Below are positions 45,430 through 53,884 of a stretch of 64,000 nucleotides of DNA, piece after piece; position 1 is the stretch's first letter; each line of letters opens with the position of its first letter. The translations under genes and the position numbers were made by a program. The notes below the pieces were generated by a model. The model worked only from the letters and a program-made list of their open reading frames with translations. It was not told where the DNA came from and ran no database searches. Source of the DNA: Candidatus Thiosymbion ectosymbiont of Catanema sp. Cochon2018 (GTDB lineage Bacteria > Pseudomonadota > Gammaproteobacteria > Chromatiales > Chromatiaceae); the NCBI GenBank assembly GCA_011392765.1, contig WYCW01000001.1, positions 1,539,006-1,603,005 of the forward strand. Direction: 5' to 3'.

Positions 45430-45705
45430 CAGGGCGAGCGCGTATAAATTTCTTATCGATCAACAGATTGCTACCAGCTCCCAAGCGCCGGCGCGGAGCG
45501 CGTAGATGTTGGGCAAAGCCGGATCAGGGACGATCCGGCGTGCCCAACATCGGCATTTCGTTGGGCACGGCGCACCGTCCAAAGATGCGGTTCGCGCCTG
45601 GCGGTGATGCAGTCCGGAAAGGACAACACACGCTCACCGCATCCTACGAGCTTTGCCCAACCTACAAGATCATGTTTTCGGAGGGATTTATACGCGCTCG
45701 CCCTG
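45430..45705. mobile_element. Family D MITE with 10-bp target duplication
   Basis: Ends CAGGGCGAGCGCGTATAAAT; GGTAAAGAGG is duplicated on both sides. It lies directly upstream of meaB. Confidence 0.85.
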
Positions 45706-45738
45706 GGTAAAGAGGTGATTCACTGCCTGGCTTCATGT

Positions 45739-46899
45739 ATGATGGATACTGTGTCTGACAAAAACACCAAGCCCGAATGGGCGCCGAAAGATGCCGGCAA
45801 GGAATTTGCCGGTAGGGTAATGGGCGGCGTGTCGGGCGGGCATGACGGCATGCCGGGCGCAGGGGGAAATCAGGCCCGGCCCGGTGCCGACGTTCCCCGC
45901 CGCCGTCGCCTCGGCGTGGACGAGTATGTGGACGGAGTATTGGCCGGCGATCGCAACGTGCTCGGCCAAGCCATCACCCTGGTGGAGAGCAACGCCCACA
46001 CGCACCTGGAGCTGTCCCAGGAGGTACTGCGCCGGATACTCCCCCACGCGGGCCGGTCGATTCGAGTCGGCATCACCGGCGTGCCCGGCGCGGGCAAGAG
46101 CACCTTCATTGAGACCTTGGGTCTTTACCTGTGCGACCAGGGTCACCGGGTGGCGGTATTGGCGGTGGATCCCAGCAGCAAGGTGACCCGCGGCAGTATT
46201 CTCGGCGACAAAACCCGCATGGAACAGCTTTCCCGGCATGAGCGGGCCTTTATTCGCCCCTCCCCATCCTCGGGCACCCTGGGCGGAGTGACCCGCAAGA
46301 GCCGCGAGACCATCCTGGTCTGCGAAGCTGCGGGCTTCGATGTGATCCTGGTCGAGACCGTGGGCGTCGGACAGAGCGAGACCACCGTCCGTTCCATGGT
46401 CGATTTCTTTCTCTTGATAATGATCGCGGGCGCGGGCGACGAGCTGCAGGGCATCAAGAAAGGCATCATGGAGCTGGCCGACGCCCTCCTGGTCAACAAG
46501 GCCGACGGCGACAACAAACCCCGCGCCAAGGCCGCGCAACTGGAATACAACCGCGCCCTTCATTACCTGGCGCCGGCCACCGACGGCTGGCGGACCCGGG
46601 CCTATGCCTGCTCCTCATTGACCGGCGAGGGAATCCCCGAGATTTGGGCCGTGATCGACACCTTTCGGAAGCAGACCACGAAGTCGGGTGTTCTGGAAAA
46701 ACGCCGACGCGCCCAGACCCTGGATTGGGTCTATTCCATGGTCGAGGAACATCTGCGTTCGAGCTTCTTCCAACACGCGGGAGTCGAACGCATCCGGGCC
46801 GAGATCGAACACCAAGTCATGTGGGGTCGCCTGCCGCCCACCGCCGCGGTCCAACGCCTGATTGCCGAGTTCGAGGGCAATACGCGTCGATTTTCGTAG
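45739..46899 (+). CDS. meaB: MeaB/ArgK family GTPase (methylmalonyl-CoA mutase chaperone)
   Basis: A G3E P-loop GTPase of 386 residues that protects and reloads adenosylcobalamin-dependent methylmalonyl-CoA mutase. Motifs: GVPGAGKSTFIETL (Walker A), AVDPSSKVTRGSILGDKTRM, VETVGVGQSE (G3) and LVNKADGDN (NKAD). The first 40 residues are Gly-rich and variable. ATG codons at 45739 and 45742 are both possible; upstream in-frame codons lie in the MITE. No mutase gene is nearby. Confidence 0.92.
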   Translation: MMDTVSDKNTKPEWAPKDAGKEFAGRVMGGVSGGHDGMPGAGGNQARPGADVPRRRRLGVDEYVDGVLAGDRNVLGQAITLVESNAHTHLELSQEVLRRILPHAGRSIRVGITGVPGAGKSTFIETLGLYLCDQGHRVAVLAVDPSSKVTRGSILGDKTRMEQLSRHERAFIRPSPSSGTLGGVTRKSRETILVCEAAGFDVILVETVGVGQSETTVRSMVDFFLLIMIAGAGDELQGIKKGIMELADALLVNKADGDNKPRAKAAQLEYNRALHYLAPATDGWRTRAYACSSLTGEGIPEIWAVIDTFRKQTTKSGVLEKRRRAQTLDWVYSMVEEHLRSSFFQHAGVERIRAEIEHQVMWGRLPPTAAVQRLIAEFEGNTRRFS

Positions 46900-46911
46900 T
46901 TTTCTCTTCCG

Positions 46912-46938
46912 CAGGGGCGAGGGTTTTTTGCCCCTGGG
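46912..46938. terminator. Possible bidirectional hairpin between meaB and merR
   Basis: CAGGGGC and GCCCCTG form a 7-bp stem around a loop with a T run, between convergent genes. A T tract after the stem is missing, so this is weak. Confidence 0.3.
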
Positions 46939-46979
46939 TCGTTGGTGAGGACGGCGGCGCCTCTCTCGTATTCTCCGGC

Positions 46980-47339
46980 TCAACGTTTGAGAATGTGCAG
47001 GATTTCTTCGAGCTCCAGGCGCAGCTGGCGGATGATCTGGTGGCTTTGCGAGACGTCCTGTTTGGCGGTCTTGCTCGATAGCTGCTGCCGGGCACCGCCG
47101 ATGGTAAACCCCTGTTCGTAGAGCAGGCTCCGGATCCGGCGTACCATGAGCACGTCATGATGTTGGTAGTAGCGGCGGTTGCCCCGTCGCTTTACCGGTT
47201 TGAGCTGGGGAAACTCTTGCTCCCAGTAACGCAGCACATGCGGCTTGACTCCGCACAGTTTGCTGACCTCACCAATGGTGAAGTAGCGTTTGCCCGGTAT
47301 GGGTGGTAGCTCGTTGCTGCTATTGTTCGCTTCCAGCAT
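46980..47339 (-). CDS. MerR-family regulator linked to ihfA
   Basis: A 119-residue protein with the MerR winged helix ([20 protein letters not shown], then [20 protein letters not shown]) and a dimerisation helix. Genes of this type regularly follow ihfA in gammaproteobacteria. It overlaps the ihfA 3' end by 20 nt. The target is unknown and there are no Cys for metal sensing near the C-terminus. Confidence 0.92.
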   Translation of the reverse strand: MLEANNSSNELPPIPGKRYFTIGEVSKLCGVKPHVLRYWEQEFPQLKPVKRRGNRRYYQHHDVLMVRRIRSLLYEQGFTIGGARQQLSSKTAKQDVSQSHQIIRQLRLELEEILHILKR

Positions 47340-47619
47340 AGGCCTCCACCCGTAATTTCAGTTTTTGTCCGGGGCGAAAAGTGACTACCCGACGGGCAGA
47401 AATGGGGATTTCTTCCCCTGTCTTCGGGTTTCTTCCGGGACGCTGCCGTTTCTCCCTGACATCGAAATTCCCGAATCCGGACAGCTTTACCTGCTCACCT
47501 TTTTCCAGGGCAGCGCGGATATGCTCGAAGAACCTCTCGACTATATCCTTAGCTTCCCGCTTGTTCAGGCCCAGCTGTTTGAAGAGGTACTCTGCCATGT
47601 CGGCCTTGGTCAGTGCCAT
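47320..47619 (-). CDS. ihfA: Integration host factor alpha subunit
   Basis: A 99-residue DNA-bending protein that pairs with Ihf[19 protein letters not shown] is the start of the HU fold; [13 protein letters not shown] and the beta-arm [12 protein letters not shown] with the intercalating Pro are present. It starts 4 nt after the pheT stop, the standard order. IHF could serve spacer integration at the nearby CRISPR leader. Confidence 0.97.
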   Translation of the reverse strand: MALTKADMAEYLFKQLGLNKREAKDIVERFFEHIRAALEKGEQVKLSGFGNFDVREKRQRPGRNPKTGEEIPISARRVVTFRPGQKLKLRVEAYAGSEQ

Positions 47620-47623
47620 TGCG

Positions 47624-50011
47624 TCAGTCCCTCAATTTTGCCCCGAGTTCGCTTGTGATTCGTGCCAACACACGGGACATCATCTCGTCGACTTCCCGAT
47701 CCATAAGTGTCTGAGAAGATGACTGAAAAATCAATCCAAAGGCAAGGCTTTTTTTCCCCGAATCTATTTTCGGGCCCTGATAGACGTCGAACAGGACCAG
47801 GTCCTGCAGCAGATCGGACGCGGCGCTCGCCGCACAATTGCGTATTTGATCGTAGGTTACGTCCGCGTCGACGACGATCGCCAGGTCGCGCCGGATGGCC
47901 GGGAACCTGGATGGTGGCTCGAACACCGGCAGCAGGCCCTCTTCCAACTCGGCCAGCGAGAGCTCGAACAGGAAGGCGTTGCCGTTGATGTCGAGCTCCG
48001 TCGCCAGGGCCGGGTGCAGCATACCGAGCATGCCGACCTTGCGCCCGGCGCGCTCGATGCCGGCGGTTTGGCCCGGATGCAGGGCCGGGTGCTCGGCGGG
48101 TAAAAAGCGAAAAAAGCGGAATCGGTCCGGATTGCCGGTCAAGGCGAGCACGGCCTCCACGTCCGCCTTGGCATCGTAAAAATCGACGGGTCGGACCTTG
48201 ACGCCCCATTGCACGGGGGCCGAGAAACCGACGACCAGGCCGGCGAGCATCGCATTCTGTTCGAGCCCGGCTCCGGCGCGGAGGAAACACAGGCCGCTCT
48301 CGAAGATCCGCACGCGCTCCTGCCGGCGGGCCTGGTTTTGCCGTGCGGTCTCCAGCAGTCCCGGCCAGAGGCTGGTACGCATAACGGACAGGTCCGCAGA
48401 GAGCGGGTTGGACAGGGACAGGACTTCGGGTTGCGGATCGACGCGATGCTGTAGCTCCGGGCTCACGAAGCTGTAGGTAATCACTTCGTGATAACCCCGG
48501 GCCACCAGGGCCAGCTTGGCGCGCTCCGGATCGAATGCTATCTCGGGGAGTGCCTGGGTGGTAGCCGCCGAGCTGGCGTGAGTGACGGGGATCTGCTCGT
48601 AACCCTGGATACGGCCGATCTCGGCGATCAGGTCCACCTCGAGCAGCAGATCGAAACGACTGCCGGGCGGAACCAGATCCCAGCCGTCGGGGGTCGGGGT
48701 GACCTCTATGCCCAGTCGGGTCAAGATGTCCTCGACGGTCGCGTCCGCCGGCGTTATCCCCAACAACCTGCCGATCCGCTCACGACGGAGGTGCAGCCGA
48801 TTCCGCCGGGGCAAGTGCTCCTCGGCCTTCAGGCTTGCAACCGGTCCCGGCGTACCTCCCACGATGTCCAGCAGCAGTGCCGTTGCCCGCTCCATGGCCC
48901 GCCCCTGAAGCCGGGGATCGACCCCACGCTCGAAGCGATGGGAGGAGTCGGTGTGCAGTCCGTAGCTGCGGGCCTTACCGCTGATGGCACGGGGGGCGAA
49001 GAAGGCACTCTCGAGCAGGATGTCGCGGGTATGGGTCGTCACCCCCGTCTCGGCCCCGCCCATGATGCCCGCCAAGGCGACGGGCCGGTTGCGGTCGGCG
49101 ATTACCAAGGTATCGTCCCGCAGCTCGATCTCCGCGCCGTCGAGCAGGAGGATGCGTTCGCCGGTATCCGCCATGCGCACGCGGATCTCCCCGTCCAACC
49201 GGTCGAGATCGAAGCCGTGCAGCGGCTGACCGAGCTCCAGGAGTACATAGTTGGTGACATCCACCACGGGACCGATGCTGCGCAGACCGCTACGACGCAG
49301 GCGTTCCTGCATCCACAGGGGGGTCTCGGCGTCGGGGTCGATGTTACGGATGACGCGGCAGACATAGCCGGGGCAGGCCTCGGGGGCCTCCAAACGGACC
49401 GGGAAGCGGTCGTCATTGCGGGGGGGAATGGGTTCGATAATCGGTTCCCGGACGGGGCAGCGATTGATGACTCCGACCTCCCGGGCGACGCCGGCCAGCC
49501 CTAAGCAATCGGCCCGGTCGGGGGTCAGGTCGAGCTCGATACACCAGTCGTCGAGGTCCAGATAGGCGCGTAAATCCACCCCCACCGAGGCGTCCGCCGG
49601 TAAGGGCAAGATGCCTTCGGAGGACGCGGCAAGTCCGAGCTCGGCTGCCGAGCAGATCATCCCCAGGGACTCGACGCCGCGCAGCTTGGCGCGCTTGATT
49701 TTGAAATCCCCCGGCAGCTGTGCCCCCAGCGTGGCGACCGGGACCTTCATATCCGCGGCCACATTGGCGGCGGCGCAAACGATCTGCAAGGGCTCCTCGG
49801 ACCCGACATCGACCCGGCACAGGCGCAGCTTCTCGGCGTCGGGGTGGGCCTCGACGGTCCGGACCTGGCCCACCAGAACGCCGGTGAACGCGGGGGCCGC
49901 CGGTTCCACCGCGTCCACTTCGAGCCCCGCCATCGTCAATTGGTCGGCCAGAGTCCGGGTATCCACATCGGGATTTACCCACTCCCGCAACCATGACTCA
50001 CTGAATCGCAT
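47624..50011 (-). CDS. pheT: Phenylalanyl-tRNA synthetase beta subunit
   Basis: A full-length 795-residue subunit that recognises tRNA-Phe and edits mischarged Tyr. It has the N-terminal EMAP-like tRNA-binding domain (about 40-150), the B3/B4 editing domain, B5 (about 400-480), the catalytic-like core and the C-terminal anticodon-binding FDX-ACB domain (residues about 700-795, starting [15 protein letters not shown]). The start at 50011 ([12 protein letters not shown]) is standard. The upstream partner pheS is 8.3 kb away. Confidence 0.97.
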   Translation of the reverse strand: MRFSESWLREWVNPDVDTRTLADQLTMAGLEVDAVEPAAPAFTGVLVGQVRTVEAHPDAEKLRLCRVDVGSEEPLQIVCAAANVAADMKVPVATLGAQLPGDFKIKRAKLRGVESLGMICSAAELGLAASSEGILPLPADASVGVDLRAYLDLDDWCIELDLTPDRADCLGLAGVAREVGVINRCPVREPIIEPIPPRNDDRFPVRLEAPEACPGYVCRVIRNIDPDAETPLWMQERLRRSGLRSIGPVVDVTNYVLLELGQPLHGFDLDRLDGEIRVRMADTGERILLLDGAEIELRDDTLVIADRNRPVALAGIMGGAETGVTTHTRDILLESAFFAPRAISGKARSYGLHTDSSHRFERGVDPRLQGRAMERATALLLDIVGGTPGPVASLKAEEHLPRRNRLHLRRERIGRLLGITPADATVEDILTRLGIEVTPTPDGWDLVPPGSRFDLLLEVDLIAEIGRIQGYEQIPVTHASSAATTQALPEIAFDPERAKLALVARGYHEVITYSFVSPELQHRVDPQPEVLSLSNPLSADLSVMRTSLWPGLLETARQNQARRQERVRIFESGLCFLRAGAGLEQNAMLAGLVVGFSAPVQWGVKVRPVDFYDAKADVEAVLALTGNPDRFRFFRFLPAEHPALHPGQTAGIERAGRKVGMLGMLHPALATELDINGNAFLFELSLAELEEGLLPVFEPPSRFPAIRRDLAIVVDADVTYDQIRNCAASAASDLLQDLVLFDVYQGPKIDSGKKSLAFGLIFQSSSQTLMDREVDEMMSRVLARITSELGAKLRD

Positions 50012-50626
50012 TTTACCCTTTCCCGCAACGTCTGGTTAGGCTACTTTTAAATAGTACAGGATTAACAGGATATTTGTATTAAGATGCAAGAATCTTGTAA
50101 ATCTTGTGTAATCCTGTAAATCCTGTCCTATTAGTCCGATCCCACCGAACTAGGATTCCTTGAGGGATCCGGATCTTTACCAATAAGTCGAGTTTGTGCA
50201 CGGCACAAAAACTCACCTCTCCTCATGCAGCACTTGGGGGTATTGCGCCCATTGTTTTTATCCGCAGATTACGCAGATTTTCGCAGATTATTTCTATTCT
50301 TGATCTGCGAAAATCTGCGTAATCTGCGGATAACAAGTTTGTTCGCTGCACAAAAAATTCACGCCTCGTCGGTCTGAGGCAGAGCCTCGCTAGCTCGTAG
50401 ATGTTGGGCAAAGCCGGATCAGGGACGATCCGGCGTGCCCAACATCAGCATTTCGTTGGGCACGGCGCACCGTCCCTGGCGCGCCTTTGCTACGACTACG
50501 ACAAGCGGCCAGCAGCTAACTTAATGGCATTGCGCCTCGACCTACGGCCCTTAATCCTGGCAAACTGACCTCAAATGCTGTGAAGGCAATTACTGAAGCA
50601 GTAGGTGTGTACTGCTGCGGCACCGG
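50012..50626. repeat. Junction of the pheT-pheS insert
   Basis: No gene seen. It holds a composite C-A-B element at 50152-50393 and a solo IS4-like end at about 50498-50532. GC content falls after this point. Confidence 0.6.
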
Positions 50627-50854
50627 CTACTTGGTGAGTTCAGGCACATGCTCTTCCTCATAGCGTTCAATCAGCACCCCCACAATCTCCATCAGTGAAG
50701 CCAGCGGATGTGACTCATCTTCTCCGGCTTCATCGATCAAACTGTCGAGGAATATGACCAGCTGTTCGTACTCTTCCTCCGTGTGCGGCACGCAAATCAT
50801 TCCGGCCATCGCTGGCCAAGTGCTGAGTGCCTTGTTCACTTCGAGATTTTGCAT
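50627..50854 (-). CDS. HigA-like antitoxin lacking its DNA-binding domain
   Basis: A 75-residue protein (MQNLEVNKALSTWPAMAG, then PHTEEEYEQLVIFLDSL and ERYEEEHVPELT). It matches the toxin-facing half of long HigA antitoxins but ends before any helix-turn-helix. No toxin is attached. It might be a complete short antitoxin of a related family. The ATG at 50854 is preferred to 50869. Confidence 0.6.
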   Translation of the reverse strand: MQNLEVNKALSTWPAMAGMICVPHTEEEYEQLVIFLDSLIDEAGEDESHPLASLMEIVGVLIERYEEEHVPELTK

Positions 50855-50899
50855 ATCTACTCCCTCCACTTCCCCTGGTCGTACTCCGCGTGTGTGAGC

Positions 50900-50990
50900 A
50901 CCGCTCGGATGTTTTGTGGTAATGGCAAATTTTCATGAATCCTGAAAAGTACTCATTCTTCCAGTACCTCCTTTAAGTTTTTCATGACAC
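50900..50990 (-). pseudogene. Remnant of a HicB-like gene
   Basis: Nucleotides correspond to the middle and end of the intact gene at 53109-53351 (CATGAA-AACTTAAAG, GTACTGGAAGAATG, AAATTTGCCATTACCACAA) but with frameshifts and a stop. Confidence 0.65.
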
Positions 50991-51131
50991 TCTAACGCCT
51001 TGATTTGAAAATGAAAAATTCTTTGTGTCTTCGTGGCTTTGTGTGAGAAATGAAGAACATCACACAAAGGCACAAAGCCACAAAGGGGTACTAAGAGACT
51101 GTCTTTTTAGACAGGCTCTAAGCGTAGCTAT

Positions 51132-51317
51132 TTACTCTTTGGTCAAATCACTACTTTCATTTTTGGCGTACCCAAGCAACATATAAATTTGGTCTTTGCT
51201 TGTTGCCCAGTAATAAATAATCCTTGAACCCCCACGCTTACCTCTGCCACTACCGCCCCAACGGATTTTCCTTATTCCACCACTTCCTCGGATAATACCT
51301 CCAACACCTGGATTTTC
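51132..51317 (-). pseudogene. 5'-truncated RelE-family toxin remnant
   Basis: The minus-strand frame reads VGGIIRGSGGIRKIRWGGSG, then GKRGGSRIIYYWATSKDQ and MLLGYAKNESSDLTKE, the C-terminal two thirds of a HigB/RelE-type toxin. The N-terminus is missing exactly at a GTTAGGC core (51318-51324). Confidence 0.75.
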
Positions 51318-51351
51318 GTTAGGCTCCGATTATGTCGAAAAGATTCAGAAC

Positions 51352-51582
51352 TTAAGCAGACATGAGTGCTTGTTCTAATTCCTTTCGGCTAATGCTATCT
51401 TCTTCGCGTCTCTCTTCAATAAGCGTCCAAAAGGAAGCATCACTTCCCAATTCTAGTTGTTCTTCATCTATTCCAATAATTAATGCTACTGGGTTACCTT
51501 CACGAGTAATAACGAGACGCTCCTGTTGAGCTTCCTTGACACAGGCATTCAAAGTGGTATGCTCAAGTCCGAAAGTTTTCAT
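51352..51582 (-). CDS. Phd-like antitoxin
   Basis: A 76-residue protein with the prevent-host-death pattern (LNACVKEAQQERLVITREGN, PVALIIGIDEEQL) and an acidic C-terminus. It overlaps the toxin gene upstream by 4 nt (ATGA). Order is toxin first, antitoxin second. Confidence 0.8.
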   Translation of the reverse strand: MKTFGLEHTTLNACVKEAQQERLVITREGNPVALIIGIDEEQLELGSDASFWTLIEERREEDSISRKELEQALMSA

Positions 51583-51878
51583 AATATCTCCTCCGTTGTC
51601 TTGTGCGGTGGCTTATGTCGGATAGCTCGAATAGTTACAACGAAAACCTCCTCATCGACATCGTAAAAAGCACGATATTCTCCTATCCGTAATTCCCAAA
51701 TAGGATCAATATATTCCCATGGTGGTGTTAACCCAACAATCACTTTCCGATTACGAGTTTGTTTAGTGGGCTCATGCTTTAGTTGTGCTTCGATGCTGTT
51801 CAATATTCGCGGGCGTTCATGTATCCGTATACTTTTTAAGTCATTTACGACTCCTTTTGCATATTCAATAGTAAACAT
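51579..51878 (-). CDS. RelE/ParE-family toxin
   Basis: A 99-residue toxin: FTIEYAKGVVNDLKSIRIHE, then WELRIGEYRAFYDVDEEVFV and VRAIRHKPPH-like end (IRAIRHKPPHKTTEEIL). The start at 51878 lies 24 nt inside the cassette boundary GTTAGGC at 51903-51909. Confidence 0.85.
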   Translation of the reverse strand: MFTIEYAKGVVNDLKSIRIHERPRILNSIEAQLKHEPTKQTRNRKVIVGLTPPWEYIDPIWELRIGEYRAFYDVDEEVFVVTIRAIRHKPPHKTTEEIL

Positions 51879-51902
51879 GTTCTATCGTGATTTCTTCCTT
51901 GC

Positions 51903-51990
51903 GCCTAACGCTGCAAATCATCGCAGGCAAAAAGCAGAGCGAGGAACAAGCGGCGCTTTTTGCCGTCTATTGGAGCTATTGGGAACGAGA
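51903..51990 (-). other. Degenerate attC-like site
   Basis: Core GTTAGGC on the minus strand at 51909-51903, followed on the plus strand by an inverted repeat GGCAAAAAGC/GCTTTTTGCC (about 51928-51962). The second core is not clear. Confidence 0.5.
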
Positions 51991-51995
51991 GAATG

Positions 51996-52223
51996 TCAAA
52001 CTTTTCTGTGAAGTTGAGAATTCGGCAATGCTGCTAAAATAGCTCTCAATACCTTGTTTACAGCCTCGGATGTTGTGAAAATCCGTGCCACATCAGGGTC
52101 TAAAGTTACAGTAACCCGAGTCTCTGTCTGCGTGACAAATCTGTTGGGTTTTGCCTTTGAGTAATCAAAATGATATTCAGGGAGCATATCCTGAACCTGT
52201 TCAGTATCTTCCGTAGTTTTCAT
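51996..52223 (-). CDS. BrnA-like antitoxin
   Basis: A 75-residue protein whose C-terminal half (VTVTLDPDVARIFTTSEAVN, KVLRAIL) is an RHH-type DNA-binding segment like BrnA. It overlaps brnT by 23 nt. The ATG at 52223 is preferred to 52259 because the region upstream encodes the BrnT end. Confidence 0.8.
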   Translation of the reverse strand: MKTTEDTEQVQDMLPEYHFDYSKAKPNRFVTQTETRVTVTLDPDVARIFTTSEAVNKVLRAILAALPNSQLHRKV

Positions 52224-52485
52224 AATCTTTACGCTCTCTTGCGGTTGTCTGCCGTGCACTGATTACCCGAACAATTCCCGGCAATCTCTCTATAAACGAT
52301 ACAATTAAAAGTCGCTTGTCGTTCGAGTAACCTATGATTAACTCTCTCCGCTCTCTAAGCGAGTCCCACTCATCATCAAAAATACATGCAAGCGGGTCAT
52401 CAAAGACGGTTTGCGCCTCACTAAAGCTAACACCGTGTTTTTTCAGGTTTATACCAGCTTTTGATGAATCCCATTCAAATTCCAC
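52201..52485 (-). CDS. BrnT-family toxin
   Basis: A 94-residue toxin with the BrnT hallmarks: FEWDSSKAGINLKKHGVSF, EAQTVFDDPLA, RRELIIGYSNDKRLLIVSF and VRVISARQTTARERKDYE. It would be an RNase inhibited by the following antitoxin. Confidence 0.9.
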   Translation of the reverse strand: MEFEWDSSKAGINLKKHGVSFSEAQTVFDDPLACIFDDEWDSLRERRELIIGYSNDKRLLIVSFIERLPGIVRVISARQTTARERKDYENYGRY

Positions 52486-52497
52486 AGTTCTTCTCAG

Positions 52498-52563
52498 TCA
52501 TGTGATTTTTCGTCTAAGATAATGTGCATGTCGTAAACTTGTCTGTAGATATTCTACAAGCAT
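52498..52563 (-). pseudogene. 5' fragment of a HicB-like gene
   Basis: Encodes MLVEYLQTSLRHAHY, identical to the first 15 residues of the gene at 53109-53351, then diverges and stops after 21 codons. It sits just outside an attC site. Confidence 0.7.
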
Positions 52564-52592
52564 AATACTCTCCAAATCGGGCACCTAATGCC

Positions 52593-52703
52593 GCGCATAA
52601 ACGGGCCACTGGAATGGTGCTTGTTTTATGTAATAATAGAGCGTAGCGAAATGCACGAAACAAGCACCGCGGAGATGGGTCCGCTTGATGCGCTTTGTTA
52701 TGC
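52593..52703 (-). other. attC-like recombination site
   Basis: GTTATGC core at 52697-52703 and a matching GCATAAA core at about 52594, with an internal stem GGTGCTTGTTT/AAACAAGCACC. The stop codon of the adjacent antitoxin gene is the TAA inside GCATAAC on the minus strand. Confidence 0.75.
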
Positions 52704-52997
52704 GTGATTGATATGTAAGTTTTTAAAGACCGATTCCGGATCAGCCTGCACCAACCTTAAAAGAACTTTAGCCGGCCCCGTAGGATGACGATGACCTTGC
52801 TCCCAATTCTGAATAGTACGAAGACTTACACCAATTAAAGCCGCAAATTTCGACTGAGAAAAACCGATACGCTCACGAATTGCCTTGACATCCGGCTCTT
52901 CAAATTCGTAAACCTGCATAGGCTTCGTTTCACCACGCATTATTTTTCCGGCTTCTTGGATGCTGGTTAATAGCTCATTGAATAGTTCATTATCCAT
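52698..52997 (-). CDS. NadS/HigA-type helix-turn-helix antitoxin
   Basis: A 99-residue XRE-family protein: MDNELFNELLTSIQEAGKIM, then EPDVKAIRERIGFSQSKFAA and SLRTIQNWEQGHRHPTGPA, the recognition helix region. The toxin usually lies upstream but is absent, so it is an orphan. The stop codon lies in the attC core. Confidence 0.85.
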   Translation of the reverse strand: MDNELFNELLTSIQEAGKIMRGETKPMQVYEFEEPDVKAIRERIGFSQSKFAALIGVSLRTIQNWEQGHRHPTGPAKVLLRLVQADPESVFKNLHINHA

Positions 52998-53108
52998 TTC
53001 TGAACTCCCGTTTTACGAGATCGACGTAGCTTGTCAACTAGAGAAATTTGAATAGAACGCGGTCAGACGCATAACGACTATGCTCATTTATTGGTCCAAA
53101 TTTTAGCA

Positions 53109-53351
53109 TTACGCAACTTTCTTTATTTTTATTTCAATTCCATCTATTTGTGGTAACGGCAAATTTTTATAAATCCTAAAAAGCGCCCATTCTTCCAGTA
53201 CCTCTTTAAGTTGTTCATGACACTCTTCTAAAGTGGGGGCATTAGCATAGACTCCCTGGAAACCAGGAATTTCTCCATAGAAACTCTTGTCTTCTTCAAG
53301 AATTTCATAATGTGCATGTCGTAAACTTGTTTGTAGATATTCCACTAGCAT
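53109..53351 (-). CDS. HicB-like antitoxin, orphan
   Basis: An 80-residue HicB-fold protein: MLVEYLQTSLRHAHYEILEE, then FYGEIPGFQGVYANAPTLEE and LKEVLEEWALF. No hicA is attached. A 5' fragment (52498-52563) and a 3' remnant (50900-50990) of the same gene lie nearby. Confidence 0.8.
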   Translation of the reverse strand: MLVEYLQTSLRHAHYEILEEDKSFYGEIPGFQGVYANAPTLEECHEQLKEVLEEWALFRIYKNLPLPQIDGIEIKIKKVA

Positions 53352-53384
53352 AATACTCTCCATATTGGGTATCTCCGGGTAGGT

Positions 53385-53640
53385 CGGGAACCTCGCGGCT
53401 CCTTTCCCCCCTCAGAACCGTACAAGCGACTTTCACCGCATACGGCTCAAGCATGACAAACAGCCTCCGGGTATGGAGGATGCGATTTTGCACTGCTGCC
53501 CCATGTTGCCACACAAGGCGCGAATTTCCAGTCTTGCGCTTTTCATTCGCAGCACAATTTCTTGCGATGCGCTTATTAGGTGCTTGAGACCCCACTCTTG
53601 CTGGTGGCGTACCCCTGATTCGGGAACAGGCGACATCACG
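53385..53640 (-). mobile_element. Group II intron 3' relic (domains V-VI)
   Basis: On the minus strand, 53448-53415 reads GAGCCGTATGC...GTACGGTTC, a 34-nt hairpin with the GAAA loop and the conserved domain V layout of bacterial group II introns. It is followed by TGAGGGGGGAAAGG and CGACCTACCC, as in domain VI and the 3' splice end. No reverse transcriptase remains. Group IIC introns are known to insert at attC sites, and an attC lies next to it. The upstream limit is uncertain. Confidence 0.75.
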
Positions 53641-53702
53641 CCATGCCTAAGTCATTGATTTCCTTTCAATGTTTAGAAGTAAATCAGGCGACTTTCGTAT
53701 GA

Positions 53703-53806
53703 CAATAACGGCTTGGCTCAGGCGCCCAATGCCGCGTGGCACTGAGCTTGAAAGTTGTTGAGGAGCCGGACCGCGGCATTGGGTCGCCTGCAGCCGAATG
53801 TTAGGC
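53703..53806 (-). other. attC recombination site
   Basis: GTTAGGC core at 53800-53806 and an imperfect core (AATAAC) near 53704, with the inner stem CGCCCAATGCCGCG/CGCGGCATTGGG. It is about 95% identical to the site at 55017-55120. A lone GTTAGGC core also lies at 53884-53890. Confidence 0.8.
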
Positions 53807-53884
53807 GAATGATCTGTAAAAAACGATCCATCAATTGAGCCTGGCCTCTTTTTCTTCGCAGTTTGCGTCCGAACGAGCGCCTTG

